From Aureimonas ureilytica DSM 18598 = NBRC 106430 (GTDB lineage: Bacteria > Pseudomonadota > Alphaproteobacteria > Rhizobiales > Rhizobiaceae): a DNA stretch of 64,000 bases. Position 1 is the stretch's first letter, and each line of letters opens with the position of its first letter. Of the stretch, positions 1 through 9,245 are shown piece after piece. The DNA lies in assembly GCF_000382705.1 (NCBI RefSeq), contig NZ_ARQE01000004.1, forward strand, positions 280,197 through 344,196, in the 5' to 3' direction. The notes beneath the pieces are model-generated. The model worked only from the letters and a program-made list of their open reading frames with translations, was not told where the DNA came from and ran no database searches. A program made the position numbers and the translations under genes.

Positions 1-299
1 CCAGCGTCGAGGCGATCTCGGCCTGGATCGACAAGTCGAAGACCCTCGTCTGGAACGGCCCGCTCGGCGCCTTCGAGATCGAGCCCTTCGACCGCGCCAC
101 CATGGCGGCGGCGCGCCACGCGGCCGATCGCACGGATGCCGGCCAGCTCGTGTCGGTCGCCGGCGGCGGCGACACGGTGGCCGCGCTCAATCAGGCGGGC
201 GTCGCCGAGCGCTTCACCTATGTCTCCACGGCGGGCGGCGCATTCCTGGAGTGGATGGAAGGCAAGGCCCTGCCGGGCGTCGAAGCGCTCAAGGCCTGA
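1..299 (+). CDS. pgk: Phosphoglycerate kinase, C-terminal part
   Basis: This is the 3' end of a gene that begins before the window; the reading frame starts at base 3. The roughly 98 visible residues are the end of the nucleotide-binding C-terminal domain of phosphoglycerate kinase, the glycolytic enzyme that makes ATP from 1,3-bisphosphoglycerate and ADP. Seen directly are WNGPLGAFE near the start and the glycine-rich [12 protein letters not shown] stretch, followed by the usual STAGGAFLE tail, all hallmarks of the family. The protein ends at the normal place with a TGA, so it is cut only by the window edge. A small SGNH hydrolase gene follows 24 bases later on the same strand. Confidence 0.95.
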   Translation, partial: SVEAISAWIDKSKTLVWNGPLGAFEIEPFDRATMAAARHAADRTDAGQLVSVAGGGDTVAALNQAGVAERFTYVSTAGGAFLEWMEGKALPGVEALKA

Positions 300-323
300 T
301 CGGCTGACAAGCGGGGGGTTTTC

Positions 324-1049
324 GTGAAGGACACGCTTCTCTCCTGGCTTCTCCTGCCCGTCTATGTCTGGCAGGGCCTCGGCATCCGCCGCCGCGTGGA
401 GCGGATGCCGCCGCCCGCCGGCGCGCAATATGGATGCGTGGGCGTGAGCGAAGAGGCACCGGCCATCCGGCTTCTGGTGATCGGGGATTCCTCGGCGGCC
501 GGCGTCGGCGTCGAGCGGATCGAGGAAAGTCTCGCGCCGCGCCTCGCCGAACGGCTCTATGCGCTGACGGGCCGCGTCGTCGCCTGGCGGGCGGCGGGGG
601 CCAATTCGGCCGTCTGCTCGGAGGTGCGCGACTTCGTGGTGCCCAATGTGGCGCGCGAGGCCTTCACCCATATCGTCCTGTCGATCGGCACGAACGACGT
701 GAAGAACTTCCACTCGGCGCGGCGCTTCAAGCGCAGCTTCGGGACGCTTCTCTATGCGCTGCGCGCCCGCTGGCCGGATGCGCGCATCGTCTGGTCGCAG
801 CCGGTGGACATGCTGCGCGTGCCGGCCTTGCCGCGCGGCCTCGCCCTCGTTCTGGAACTGCGCAGCCGCATCCTGCGCCGCGTCGGCGCGCGGCTTTGCG
901 TCGAGCGTGGGGCCATTCCCGCCACGCAAATCCCCCGCGTCGAGCCGGCCGGCTTCTCGCGCGACGGGTTCCATGCCTCGGCCGAGGGCCATGTCTATGT
1001 CGCCGGACATCTGGCGAACTACTGCCTGGGCGAGTCGCGCGACGCGTGA
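324..1049 (+). CDS. SGNH/GDSL-family hydrolase
   Basis: A 241-residue single-domain SGNH hydrolase, a fold used by esterases, lipases and acyl- or deacetylating enzymes; the substrate cannot be told. The four blocks are visible: GDS at 54-56 (nucleophile Ser56), a GAN glycine/asparagine block near 92-94, GTND at 122-125 and DGFH at 214-217 supplying the catalytic Asp and His. The start is a GTG at 324, since no ATG lies between it and block I at a sensible distance. The first 20 residues are hydrophobic (LLSWLLLPVYVW) and could be an uncleaved membrane anchor. It directly follows pgk but has no obvious functional link to it. Confidence 0.85.
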   Translation: MKDTLLSWLLLPVYVWQGLGIRRRVERMPPPAGAQYGCVGVSEEAPAIRLLVIGDSSAAGVGVERIEESLAPRLAERLYALTGRVVAWRAAGANSAVCSEVRDFVVPNVAREAFTHIVLSIGTNDVKNFHSARRFKRSFGTLLYALRARWPDARIVWSQPVDMLRVPALPRGLALVLELRSRILRRVGARLCVERGAIPATQIPRVEPAGFSRDGFHASAEGHVYVAGHLANYCLGESRDA

Positions 1050-1402
1050 TCGGCCCCGCCCGACCGCCCGGCGGACGGCCCTTCCCCCCTCCTCGATGAT
1101 CCTCGCCTTCAGCGACCGGCCACCTGCCGCCCCCTTGGGCCGGCCGCAGGCCCGCGCGCCTGAATGCGCCGCAGCATCACGGGAAGCGATCGGCCCGTAA
1201 CAAAGCTTAAGAAAATTTCATCGGGCGCGATGCTTTAGGACAAGATTTGCGCCGCATCCCTGCGATACGAAGCGCGCTAGCGCAGCCTCTCACGGTTTCA
1301 AGACACGCTCTCGCGTTTTCTGAAGCTCCGGCGACCCAAAGCCGCGCCGTCAGCTTCATCCCCGATCCCCTGATGGATCGACGCGATTTCGGATGTTTCG
1401 CC
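1050..1402. other. Intergenic region upstream of ndvA
   Basis: A 353-base gap with no convincing gene. An open frame continues upstream of ndvA to 1247, but its translation does not resemble the start of an exporter and the good ATG is at 1403. The stretch around 1199-1225 is unusually AT-rich for this DNA and is the likeliest place for the ndvA promoter; no -35/-10 pair could be assigned with confidence. No clear terminator was found after the SGNH gene. Confidence 0.4.
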
Positions 1403-3205
1403 ATGTCGGCTCTTTCCCAAACCTTCTCCGCCTATTCCCAGGCGCTCGCGCTTCTTCGCGCCGAGCGCGGCAAGGCGCTCGGCATCGTCTTCGCCGGCAT
1501 GGCCGTCGCGGGCATCCAGGTCGCCGAGCCGGTCCTGTTCGGCCATGCGATCAACGCGCTTCTGTCGGGCGGCGACGCCGTGTCGCTCGTGCTCGTCTGG
1601 GGCGCGGCGAGCTTCGTGTCCTTTCTCTCGGCCATGGTGATCTCGCTTCTGGCCGACAGGCTGATGCATCGCCGCCGTCTCGCGGCCATGGCGACCTTCC
1701 TGGAACATGTGCTGGCGCTCCCCGCCTCGTTCCATTCGCGCTCGCAGTCGGGGCGCTTGATGCGGGTGATGATCTCGGGCGTCGACACGCTGTTCGGCTT
1801 CTGGCTGCCGCTGTTTCGCGAGCAGATCGGCAACATGGTGGCGCTCACCGTGCTCCTGCCCGTCGCCTTCTGGATGAACTGGCGCCTCGCCTCGCTCCTC
1901 GGCGCGCTGATCGTCATCTACACGCTGGTGAATCTCGCCGTCGTGCGCCGCACCTCGGGCGGCCAGAGCCAGGTCGAAGGCCGCTTCACGGAAGTCTCCG
2001 GCACGGTCGGCGAGCTGTTCGGCAACGTGCCCATGCTCCAGAGCTTCCTCGCCGTGCCGCGCGAGATCCATTCGGTGCGCTCCTCGCTCGACCGCATCCT
2101 GGCCGCGCAATATCCGGTTCTCAACTGGTGGGCGGTCATGTCGGTGCTGACGCGCGGCGCCTCGTCCATCTCCATCGTCTCGATCTTCGCCTATGGCGCC
2201 TTTCTCGCCTCGCGCGGGCTGACCACGGTCGGCGAGATCGTCTCCTTCGTCGGCTTCGCGACACTCCTGATCGGCCGGCTCGACCAGTTCACCGGCTTTC
2301 TCATGGGCCTGTTCGGCCGCGCGCCCATGCTGGTGCAGTTCTTCGGCGTCCTGCGCGAGCGCACCGATGTCGTGGAATTCACCGACGCCAAGCCGCTCCC
2401 CATCACCGAAGGGCGCGTGCGCTTCGAGAACGTGACCTTCCGCTACCCGGAGGGCTCGGGCGCGGTGCGCGGCCTGTCCTTCGAGGCCGCACCCGGCGAG
2501 ACCGTCGCGATCGTCGGCCCGACGGGCTCGGGCAAGTCCACCGCGCTCGCCCTTCTCCAGCGCGCCTACGACCCCGAGCAGGGCCGCATCACGATCGACG
2601 GAGAGGACATCCGCAACGTCACGCTGAATTCGCTGCGCGGCTCGATCGGCGTCGTGTTCCAGGAAGCCGGCCTCTTCAGCCGCACCATCCAGGAGAACAT
2701 CGCGATCGGCCGGCCGGAAGCCACGATGGCCGAGATCGAGGAGGCGGCGAAGCTTGCCGGTGCCTTCGACTTCATCCAGCGCAAGGAGGACGGGTTCGCC
2801 TCCATGGTGGGCGAGCGCGGCGCGGGCCTGTCGGGCGGCGAGCGCCAGCGCCTCGCCATCGCCCGCGCGCTCCTGAAGGACGCGCCGATCCTGATCCTCG
2901 ACGAGGCGACCTCGGCGCTCGACACCGCGACCGAAACCCGCCTCCAGGCCGCGCTGGAGCGGCTGCGCAAGGGCCGCACGACCTTCGTGATCGCCCATCG
3001 CCTGTCCACGATCCGCTCGGCCGACCGGATCATCGTGCTCGACAACGGCTCGATCGTGGAAACCGGCACGTTCGACGAGCTGGTGGCGCAGGGCGGCGTC
3101 TTCGCCGGTCTCGCCCGCGACGCCGGCGTTTCCTCGCTGCGCCGGCCCCTGCCCGAGGTCGTGCAGGACAACGACGCCGAGACGTTCCGCGAGGCCGCGG
3201 AATAA
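1403..3205 (+). CDS. ndvA: Cyclic beta-1,2-glucan exporter, ABC permease/ATPase fusion (NdvA/ChvA-like)
   Basis: A 600-residue ABC half-transporter: an N-terminal six-helix membrane domain (about 20-310) fused to an ATPase domain (about 345-580). The sequence closely follows rhizobial NdvA/ChvA, including the AEPVLFG, SAQYPVL-like (AAQYPVLNWWA) and FANLLIGRLDQ-like (FATLLIGRLDQF) stretches. That family exports cyclic beta-1,2-glucan across the inner membrane to the periplasm, for osmotic adaptation and host interaction. Walker A GPTGSGKST is at 372-380, followed by signature LSGGERQR, Walker B LILDEATSALD and the H-loop IAHRLST. The start at 1403 gives the normal family length; an upstream in-frame start at 1247 would add 52 unsupported residues. 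The glucan synthase ndvB is not in the window. Confidence 0.88.
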   Translation: MSALSQTFSAYSQALALLRAERGKALGIVFAGMAVAGIQVAEPVLFGHAINALLSGGDAVSLVLVWGAASFVSFLSAMVISLLADRLMHRRRLAAMATFLEHVLALPASFHSRSQSGRLMRVMISGVDTLFGFWLPLFREQIGNMVALTVLLPVAFWMNWRLASLLGALIVIYTLVNLAVVRRTSGGQSQVEGRFTEVSGTVGELFGNVPMLQSFLAVPREIHSVRSSLDRILAAQYPVLNWWAVMSVLTRGASSISIVSIFAYGAFLASRGLTTVGEIVSFVGFATLLIGRLDQFTGFLMGLFGRAPMLVQFFGVLRERTDVVEFTDAKPLPITEGRVRFENVTFRYPEGSGAVRGLSFEAAPGETVAIVGPTGSGKSTALALLQRAYDPEQGRITIDGEDIRNVTLNSLRGSIGVVFQEAGLFSRTIQENIAIGRPEATMAEIEEAAKLAGAFDFIQRKEDGFASMVGERGAGLSGGERQRLAIARALLKDAPILILDEATSALDTATETRLQAALERLRKGRTTFVIAHRLSTIRSADRIIVLDNGSIVETGTFDELVAQGGVFAGLARDAGVSSLRRPLPEVVQDNDAETFREAAE

Positions 3206-3214
3206 GATTAGGAT

Positions 3215-3240
3215 GGAGCGGGGTCGGCCCCGCTCCCTTC
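3215..3240 (+). terminator. Hairpin after ndvA
   Basis: A perfect 9-bp inverted repeat (GGAGCGGGG / CCCCGCTCC, loop TCGG) begins nine bases after the ndvA stop. It is followed only by CTTC, so it lacks a good U-run. It may be a weak intrinsic terminator or a 3'-end stabilising hairpin. Confidence 0.5.
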
Positions 3241-3275
3241 CAACAAGGCTGCGGGGCGACCAGGGAGGACACAGC

Positions 3276-3698
3276 ATGCAGCCCTTGATCTTCATCAATC
3301 TGGCCGTGCGCGATCTCTCGCGCGCCGTCGCCTTCTACGAGGCGCTCGGCTTCCGGCGGAACCCGCAATTCTCAGACGAGACGGCCGCCTGCATCGTGGT
3401 GTCGGATGTGATCCACGTCATGCTCCTGACCCATGCGAAGTTCATGAAGTTCTCGCCGCGCCCGATCACTGATGCGCACGCGAGCGCGCAGGCGCTCTTC
3501 TGCCTGTCGACGGAGAGCCGCGCGGCGGTGGACGCGCGCGTCGCCGACGCCGTCGAGGCGGGCGGCATCGCCGATCCGACGCCGACGCAGGAGTTCGGCT
3601 TCATGTATTGGCGTTCCTACGAGGACCTGGACGGGCATATCTGGGAGGTCATGTGGATGGACCCCTCGGCCGTCGCGGGCGATCCCGCCTCGCCCTGA
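3276..3698 (+). CDS. VOC-family (glyoxalase-like) protein
   Basis: A 140-residue protein of the vicinal oxygen chelate superfamily, the fold shared by glyoxalase I, extradiol dioxygenases and antibiotic-binding proteins. Seen are the beginning IFINLAVRDLSRAVAFYEALGF, typical of the first beta-alpha-beta module, and the end DLDGHIWEVMWMDP, typical of the second module with a Glu metal ligand. The length suits one domain made of two modules. The ATG at 3276 is preceded by GGGAGGAC. It resembles the uncharacterised 'lactoylglutathione lyase-like' group (YaeR/YkcA style) rather than true glyoxalase I. It converges with the exonuclease gene 20 bases away. The substrate is unknown. Confidence 0.82.
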   Translation: MQPLIFINLAVRDLSRAVAFYEALGFRRNPQFSDETAACIVVSDVIHVMLLTHAKFMKFSPRPITDAHASAQALFCLSTESRAAVDARVADAVEAGGIADPTPTQEFGFMYWRSYEDLDGHIWEVMWMDPSAVAGDPASP

Positions 3699-3718
3699 CT
3701 CCACCTCGACTGACGCCT

Positions 3719-4750
3719 CTATTCCGACTCGTCCTCGTAGCCGACGAGATGGAGCGGGCGGGCGCGCACACCGCGAAGTGAGCACCAGCGCACCAAGGCT
3801 TCCTCGCGCCCATGCGTGACCCAGACCTCCTGCGGGGCGATCTCCGCGATGGTCTCGATCAGCTCGTCCCAGTCGCAATGATCCGACAGGATCAGCGGCA
3901 GCTCGACGCCGCGCTGGCGCGCCCGCCCGCGCACGCGCATCCAGCCGGACGCGAAACAGGCGACCGGATCGGGAAAGCGCCGCGCCCATTTGTCGGCGAA
4001 GGCGGAGGGCGGGCCGACGACGATGGCGCCCGCGAACTCCTGCTTTGCGGCACCCTCGTCGCTCTTGCCCCGCGCGATCGTGGCGGGGCGCAGCTCGCCC
4101 AAGTCGATCCCCTCGCTCTCGTAGAAGTCGCAGAGCTTCTTGAGGGCGCCGTGGATATAGATCGGCTCGCGGTAGCCCTCCTCCCGCAGCATCCGAATGA
4201 CCCGCTGCGCCTTGCCCAGCGCATAGGCGCCGACGAGATGGGCGCGCTCGGGAAACTGCTTGGTGGAGGCGATGAGCTTTCGCACCTCGCCGCGCGAATC
4301 CGGGTGACGGAACACCGGCAGCGCGAAGGTCGCCTCGGTGATAAAGACATCGCAGGGCACCGGCTCGAAGGGCTCGGCGGTCGGGTCCTCGCGCCGCTTG
4401 TAGTCCCCGGACGCGACGATCCGCATTCCCTCCCATTCGACCAGAATCTGCGCCGAGCCGAGCACGTGACCGGCGGGGTGAAAGGACACGCGAACGCCGT
4501 TCACCGTCAGCACCTCGCCCCAGGGGGCTTCCTGGCGCGCGCCGGCGAAATCCTCGCCGTAGCGCAGCGCCATGATGGCGAGCGTGCGGCGCGTCGCCGT
4601 GACATGGCTGTGGCCCGAACGCGCATGGTCGGCATGGCCATGGGTGATCAGGGCGCGCTCCACCGGGCGCACCGGGTCGATGTAGAAATCGCCGGGCGGG
4701 CAATAAAGCCCGTTGGGCGTCGGGCGAAGCAGGTCTTCGAAACGGGCCAT
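3719..4750 (-). CDS. Ligase-associated DNA exonuclease (metallo-beta-lactamase/beta-CASP type)
   Basis: A 343-residue protein of the metallo-beta-lactamase superfamily matching the 'ligase-associated DNA exonuclease' family (TIGR04122-type), which normally sits beside an ATP-dependent DNA ligase and a DEXH helicase in bacterial DNA repair islands. The metal-binding motif HGHADH is at 37-42, followed by a beta-CASP-like region with HVLGSAQ, SGDYKR and a late SDHCDW; WVTHGR lies near the end. Known family members are thought to process DNA ends; activity here is inferred. The partner helicase lies at 6684-9245 and PdeM at 12242-12958, both on the opposite strand, with unrelated genes between them. 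No ligase gene is visible in the window. Confidence 0.88.
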   Translation of the reverse strand: MARFEDLLRPTPNGLYCPPGDFYIDPVRPVERALITHGHADHARSGHSHVTATRRTLAIMALRYGEDFAGARQEAPWGEVLTVNGVRVSFHPAGHVLGSAQILVEWEGMRIVASGDYKRREDPTAEPFEPVPCDVFITEATFALPVFRHPDSRGEVRKLIASTKQFPERAHLVGAYALGKAQRVIRMLREEGYREPIYIHGALKKLCDFYESEGIDLGELRPATIARGKSDEGAAKQEFAGAIVVGPPSAFADKWARRFPDPVACFASGWMRVRGRARQRGVELPLILSDHCDWDELIETIAEIAPQEVWVTHGREEALVRWCSLRGVRARPLHLVGYEDESE

Positions 4751-4850
4751 GGGCTGGAAGATAGGCGCGGGGCGCGCAAGCGGAAGCGCCCGCGAAAATC
4801 CGCTTGCGCCCGACCGGCCCGCGCCCGATAAGCGCTCGCCCCGCCCCCGG

Positions 4851-5780
4851 ATGACACCCGTGCCTCAGAACCCTCACCGCTCCGGCAACACGCTCGCCGA
4901 CCGGCGCGCCGACTATGCCGAATCCTATGCCGGCGCGCGCGACTATGCCGCCGCCGCCGACCTGATGCGACAGGCGGTGGACCTCGCGCCCGGCTGGACG
5001 CTCGGCCGCGTGCGGCTCGCCGCCTTTCTGGAGGAGGTGGGCGAGCGAAACGAGGCGGTCGCGCTCTACCGCGCGGTTCTGGCCGAGGACGCGGCCGACC
5101 CCTACGGCGCCGGACTGAAGCTCGCCGCGATGGGTGCCGCCCCGGTGCCGGACGCGCCACCGCCCGCCTTCGTCGCCGGCCTGTTCGACCAATATGCCGA
5201 AAGCTTCGAGACCTCGCTCGTCCAGCGCCTCGGCTATTGCGTGCCGGACCATCTCTTCGCCCTGCTCGGCTCGCATTGCGCGCCCTTGCGCTTCCGCCGG
5301 GCAATGGATCTCGGGTGCGGCACGGGTCTGATGGGCGAGCGGCTGCGCCCCGTGACCGACACGCTGCACGGGCTCGATCTCTCGGTGGGCATGTTGGAGC
5401 AGGCGCGGCGCAAGCGGCTCTACGATCATCTGAGCGAGGGCGACGTCGCGCAAGCGCAGGCGCCGGACGGCCTACCTTACGACATCGTCACGGCGACCGA
5501 CGTGATGAACTATCTCGGCGACCTCTCCCCCGTCTTTGCCCGCGCGCGGCAGCTGCTGGCACCCGGCGGGCTGCTCGCCTTTTCCGTCGAGACCACGCAC
5601 GACCCGGCCGATGGCGGCTACGCGCTGCGGCCGTCCCTGCGCTATGTCCATTCGACCGGATTTCTCACCCAGCTCCTGCAAGCGCAGGGCTTCACCGCCG
5701 TCGCCGAGTCCGGCCTCGACATCCGCCGCGATCGGGGCGAGCCCGTGCGCGGCGCCGTGATCCTCGCGCGCCGGGGCTGA
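4851..5780 (+). CDS. TPR-containing class I SAM-dependent methyltransferase
   Basis: A 309-residue protein with two parts. The first 80-90 residues look like two tetratricopeptide-type helical repeats (YAGARDYAAAADLMRQAVDLAPGW, then RNEAVALYRAVLAEDAADP). The rest is a Rossmann-fold methyltransferase with the SAM-binding DLGCGTG at 153-159, GLDLSVGML as motif II and VTATDVMNYLGDL as motif IV. This TPR + methyltransferase architecture is common in alphaproteobacteria; the substrate is not known. The ATG at 4851 was chosen because upstream in-frame sequence is low-complexity Arg/Pro. It is divergent from the exonuclease gene across about 100 bases. Confidence 0.8.
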   Translation: MTPVPQNPHRSGNTLADRRADYAESYAGARDYAAAADLMRQAVDLAPGWTLGRVRLAAFLEEVGERNEAVALYRAVLAEDAADPYGAGLKLAAMGAAPVPDAPPPAFVAGLFDQYAESFETSLVQRLGYCVPDHLFALLGSHCAPLRFRRAMDLGCGTGLMGERLRPVTDTLHGLDLSVGMLEQARRKRLYDHLSEGDVAQAQAPDGLPYDIVTATDVMNYLGDLSPVFARARQLLAPGGLLAFSVETTHDPADGGYALRPSLRYVHSTGFLTQLLQAQGFTAVAESGLDIRRDRGEPVRGAVILARRG

Positions 5781-5893
5781 GCGGAGGCCGAGCCGCCTTT
5801 CGCGCGGCGCATGGCTTCCATGCGTTCTCTCGGGCTTTGCCGGGGAACCGGGCGATTGTAGCGTGCCGCCTTGGCCCGGCATGGAGCAGGCGT

Positions 5894-6598
5894 GTGACCA
5901 TATCCCTCGAACAGCCCTCGGACCTTTCGAACGGAATCGAAGCCGGCCGGCTGGAGGAAGAGACCCTGCGCCGCGCCCATCGCTTCGGCGTCTGGGCCGC
6001 CACGGCGACGAAGCACAGCCCCTGGGAAGACGTGCTCGGCGTCGTCGCGGGCGTGACGCTGACGGCGCTCGGCATCGCCATGCTCGGCCATCTCGGCTTT
6101 CTGACGGGCGGCATGGCGGGTCTCGCCTTCGTGGTCCATTACTGGACCGGCTGGAATTTCGGCCTCGTCTTCTTCGTCCTCAACCTGCCCTTCTACGTGC
6201 TCGCCATCGGGCGCATGGGGCGGGCCTTCACGGTCAAGACCGCCTTCGCCGTCGCGCTTCTCTCGGTCATGACGGCCTTCAGCGGCGATCTCATCCGCTT
6301 TGCCGGTGTCCAACCGCTGCTCGGCGCCTGTCTCGGTGGCCTTCTGATCGGCTTCGGGCTGCTGGCTCTGTTCCGCCACCGCGCCTCGGCCGGCGGCGTC
6401 GGCATTCTCGCCGTCTATCTGCAGGACCGCTTCGGCTGGCGCGCGGGGCTGACGCAGCTCGGTGTCGATCTTCTCGTGCTGGTCACGGCCTTTCTCGCCG
6501 TCTCGCCGCTCGCGGTTCTCTATTCCGTCCTCGGCGCGTTGGTCCTCAACCTCTTCCTCGCGATCAACCACCGGGCTGACCGCTACCTCGCGCGGTAA
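5894..6598 (+). CDS. YitT family membrane protein
   Basis: A 234-residue integral membrane protein of the YitT (DUF161) family, with about five to six hydrophobic segments between residues 45 and 228. Seen are GGMAGLAFVVHYWTGWNFG and the paired GGVGILAVYLQDRFG, both typical of this family, whose transport role is poorly defined. It lacks the C-terminal DUF2179 domain of the longer Bacillus-type YitT proteins. The start chosen is GTG 5894, preceded by GGAGCAGG; the frame stays open further upstream but overlaps the methyltransferase gene. The ligase-associated helicase follows on the same strand after 85 bases. Confidence 0.82.
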   Translation: MTISLEQPSDLSNGIEAGRLEEETLRRAHRFGVWAATATKHSPWEDVLGVVAGVTLTALGIAMLGHLGFLTGGMAGLAFVVHYWTGWNFGLVFFVLNLPFYVLAIGRMGRAFTVKTAFAVALLSVMTAFSGDLIRFAGVQPLLGACLGGLLIGFGLLALFRHRASAGGVGILAVYLQDRFGWRAGLTQLGVDLLVLVTAFLAVSPLAVLYSVLGALVLNLFLAINHRADRYLAR

Positions 6599-6683
6599 GG
6601 TTCAGCTGGCGCGGTCAGGTTCGGGCGGGCGATCCGCCGCGCCGGCCTTGGCGTGCGGCAAGGCCGGCCTTACCTAATCGGGC

Positions 6684-9245
6684 GTGACCGCGCCCTTTCC
6701 CGCCCCCGCCCCGTCCGATCTCGTCTTCGCTCTCCCCGAGCCCTTTCTGCGCTGGTTCGCAGCCAAGGGCTGGAGCCCGCGCGCCCATCAGCTCGACCTT
6801 CTGGAGCGGGCTGAAAAGGGCGCCTCGGTTCTCCTGATCGCGCCGACCGGGGCGGGCAAGACGCTGGCGGGCTTCCTGCCCTCGCTGATCGACCTGTCGC
6901 GCCGGCCGAAGCGCGTTCCCGGCCGCAAGCCGCCGGGCGTCCACACGCTCTACATCTCGCCCCTGAAGGCGCTCGCCACCGACATTCGCCGCAATCTGGA
7001 AAAGCCGGTGGAGGAGATGGGCCTCTCCATCTCCATGGAAGCGCGCACCGGCGACACGTCGCAATCCAGGCGCCAGCGCCAGAAGCTGAAGCCGCCCGAC
7101 ATTCTTCTGACCACGCCCGAGCAGCTCGCGCTCCTGATCGCGAGCCCGGACGCCGACATCTTCTTCTCCGACCTCAAGACCGTGATCTTCGACGAGCTGC
7201 ATTCGCTCGTCGCCTCCAAGCGCGGGCATCTTCTGGCGCTGGGCCTCGCGCGCCTTCGCAAGCTGCGGCCCGAATTGCGCACGGTCGGCCTGTCGGCCAC
7301 GGTCTCCAACCCCGACGAGCTGCGCCAATGGCTGGTGGCGCAGGCGCCGGGCACCGCGCCCATGGCCGATCTCGTGACCGTCGACGGCGGCGTGAAGCCG
7401 GAGATCACGATCCTCAAATCCTCGGCCCGCGTGCCCTGGCAGGGGCATATGGCGCGCTATGCCATGCCCGAAATCTACGAGGCGATTCAGGCGCACCGCA
7501 CGACGCTGCTCTTCGTCAACACGCGAAGCCAGGCCGAGCTTCTGTTTCAGGAGCTTTGGCGCATCAACGAGGACACGCTGCCCATCGCGCTCCATCATGG
7601 CTCGCTGGACGTGACGCAGCGCCGGCGCGTGGAAGCGGCCATGGCGGCCAACGAGCTGCGCGCGGTGGTCGCCACCTCGACGCTCGATCTCGGCATCGAC
7701 TGGGGCGATGTCGATCTCGTGGTGCATGTCGGCGCGCCCAAGGGGGCCTCGCGTCTCGCCCAGCGCATCGGCCGCGCCAACCACCGGATGGACGAGGCGT
7801 CGAAGGCCATCCTCGTTCCGGCCAACCGGTTCGAGGTCATGGAATGCCAGGCGGCGCTCGACGCCAACTATCTCGGCGATCAGGATTCGCCGCCGATGCG
7901 CGAGGGCTGTCTCGACGTGCTCGCCCAGCATGTCCTCGGCATGGCCGTTGCCGCGCCCTTCCGCGCCGACGATCTGCACCGCGAAGTGACCATGGCCCTG
8001 CCCTATCGCGAGCTCGACCGCGAGACCTTCGACCGCGTGGTGGATTTCGTGGCGACCGGCGGCTACGCGCTGCGCGTCTACGAGCGCTACGCCAAGATCC
8101 GGCTGACGGAGGACGGGACGTGGCGGATCACGCACCCCTCCGTCGCGCAGGCCTATCGGATGAATGCCGGCACGATCATCGAGTCCGAATCGCTTCTCGT
8201 GCGCCTCATCCGCGCCAAGACGAAATCCGGCATGGCGCGCGGCGGCCCGGTTCTCGGCAAGATCGAGGAAAACTTCCTGGAGACGCTCGCCAACGGCGAC
8301 ACGTTTCTCTTCTCCGGCCAGGTCCTGCGCTTCGAGGGCATTCACGAGATGGAATGTCTCGTCACCAAGACGCAGGACGACGAAGCCAAGGTGCCCTATT
8401 ACGGCGGGCAGAAATTCCCGCTCACGACCTTCCTGGCCGAGAAGGTCCGCGAGATGCTGGCCGATCCCGCCAAATGGGGCAGCCTGCCCTCTCAGGTCGG
8501 CGAATGGCTGGCGATCCAGAAGCGCAAGAGCGCCATTCCCGGCCCGAACGATCTGTTGATCGAGACCTTTCCGAACGGCAACCGCTTCTTTCTGGTGGCC
8601 TATCCCTTCGAGGGACGCCTTGCGCACCAGACGCTCGGCATGTTGCTGACCCGCCGGCTGGAGCGCGCCCGCGCCAAGCCCCTCGGCTTCGTCGCGACCG
8701 ACTATGCCCTCTCCATCTGGGGCCGGGCCGATATGGGCGCGATGATCGCCGACGGACGCCTGTCGCTCGACGATCTCTTCGACGAGGACATGCTGGGCGA
8801 CGATCTGGAAGCCTGGATGGCCGATTCCTGGCTGCTCAAACGCACCTTCCGCCAATGCGCTGTCATCAGCGGTCTCGTCATGAAGAACCAGCCGGGGCGC
8901 GAGAAGACCGGGCGGCAGATGACCGTCTCGTCCGATCTCGTCTATGACGTGCTGCGCGCGCACGAGCCCGACCACATCCTCCTGCGCGCCACCTGGGCGG
9001 ATGCCGCGACCGGCCTTCTCGACGTGCGCCGCGTCTCGGACCTCCTCGGGCGCATCAAGCGGCACATCCTGCACAAGAATCTCGAGGAGATTTCGCCGCT
9101 GGCCGTGCCGATCATGCTGGAGGCGGGCCGCGAGCGGATCGAGGGCGAGGCGCGCGACGACCTGCTCGCCGAGGCCATGGAAGAGGAACTCATCATCAAG
9201 GCGCTCGGCGAGGTGAAGGATTTCCGCTCGAACTATCTCGGCTGA
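6684..9245 (+). CDS. Ligase-associated DEXH-box DNA helicase (Lhr-like)
   Basis: An 853-residue superfamily 2 helicase of the 'ligase-associated' Lhr-like group (TIGR04121-type). Walker A APTGAGKT is at 53-60, the DEXH box reads DELH at 170-173, motif III is SATVSNP, and the second RecA domain carries TSTLDLGIDWGDVD and QRIGRANH. A long C-terminal region (about 420-853) corresponds to the winged-helix and Lhr-specific domains. It starts with GTG at 6684. Family knowledge: these ATP-driven 3'-5' helicases are encoded with a ligase, exonuclease and PdeM and act in DNA repair. Here the exonuclease is 2 kb upstream on the other strand and pdeM 3 kb downstream. The 3' end overlaps the convergent HPP gene by 13 bases. 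Confidence 0.92.
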   Translation: MTAPFPAPAPSDLVFALPEPFLRWFAAKGWSPRAHQLDLLERAEKGASVLLIAPTGAGKTLAGFLPSLIDLSRRPKRVPGRKPPGVHTLYISPLKALATDIRRNLEKPVEEMGLSISMEARTGDTSQSRRQRQKLKPPDILLTTPEQLALLIASPDADIFFSDLKTVIFDELHSLVASKRGHLLALGLARLRKLRPELRTVGLSATVSNPDELRQWLVAQAPGTAPMADLVTVDGGVKPEITILKSSARVPWQGHMARYAMPEIYEAIQAHRTTLLFVNTRSQAELLFQELWRINEDTLPIALHHGSLDVTQRRRVEAAMAANELRAVVATSTLDLGIDWGDVDLVVHVGAPKGASRLAQRIGRANHRMDEASKAILVPANRFEVMECQAALDANYLGDQDSPPMREGCLDVLAQHVLGMAVAAPFRADDLHREVTMALPYRELDRETFDRVVDFVATGGYALRVYERYAKIRLTEDGTWRITHPSVAQAYRMNAGTIIESESLLVRLIRAKTKSGMARGGPVLGKIEENFLETLANGDTFLFSGQVLRFEGIHEMECLVTKTQDDEAKVPYYGGQKFPLTTFLAEKVREMLADPAKWGSLPSQVGEWLAIQKRKSAIPGPNDLLIETFPNGNRFFLVAYPFEGRLAHQTLGMLLTRRLERARAKPLGFVATDYALSIWGRADMGAMIADGRLSLDDLFDEDMLGDDLEAWMADSWLLKRTFRQCAVISGLVMKNQPGREKTGRQMTVSSDLVYDVLRAHEPDHILLRATWADAATGLLDVRRVSDLLGRIKRHILHKNLEEISPLAVPIMLEAGRERIEGEARDDLLAEAMEEELIIKALGEVKDFRSNYLG

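Noticed and set aside
1247-1402. N-terminal extension of ndvA by 52 residues
   Set aside because: The extension does not resemble any exporter N-terminus; ATG 1403 gives the usual family length.
5881-6579. Alternative ATG frames over the YitT gene
   Set aside because: The other frames give Arg-rich translations; only the frame starting at GTG 5894 gives regular membrane helices and YitT motifs.
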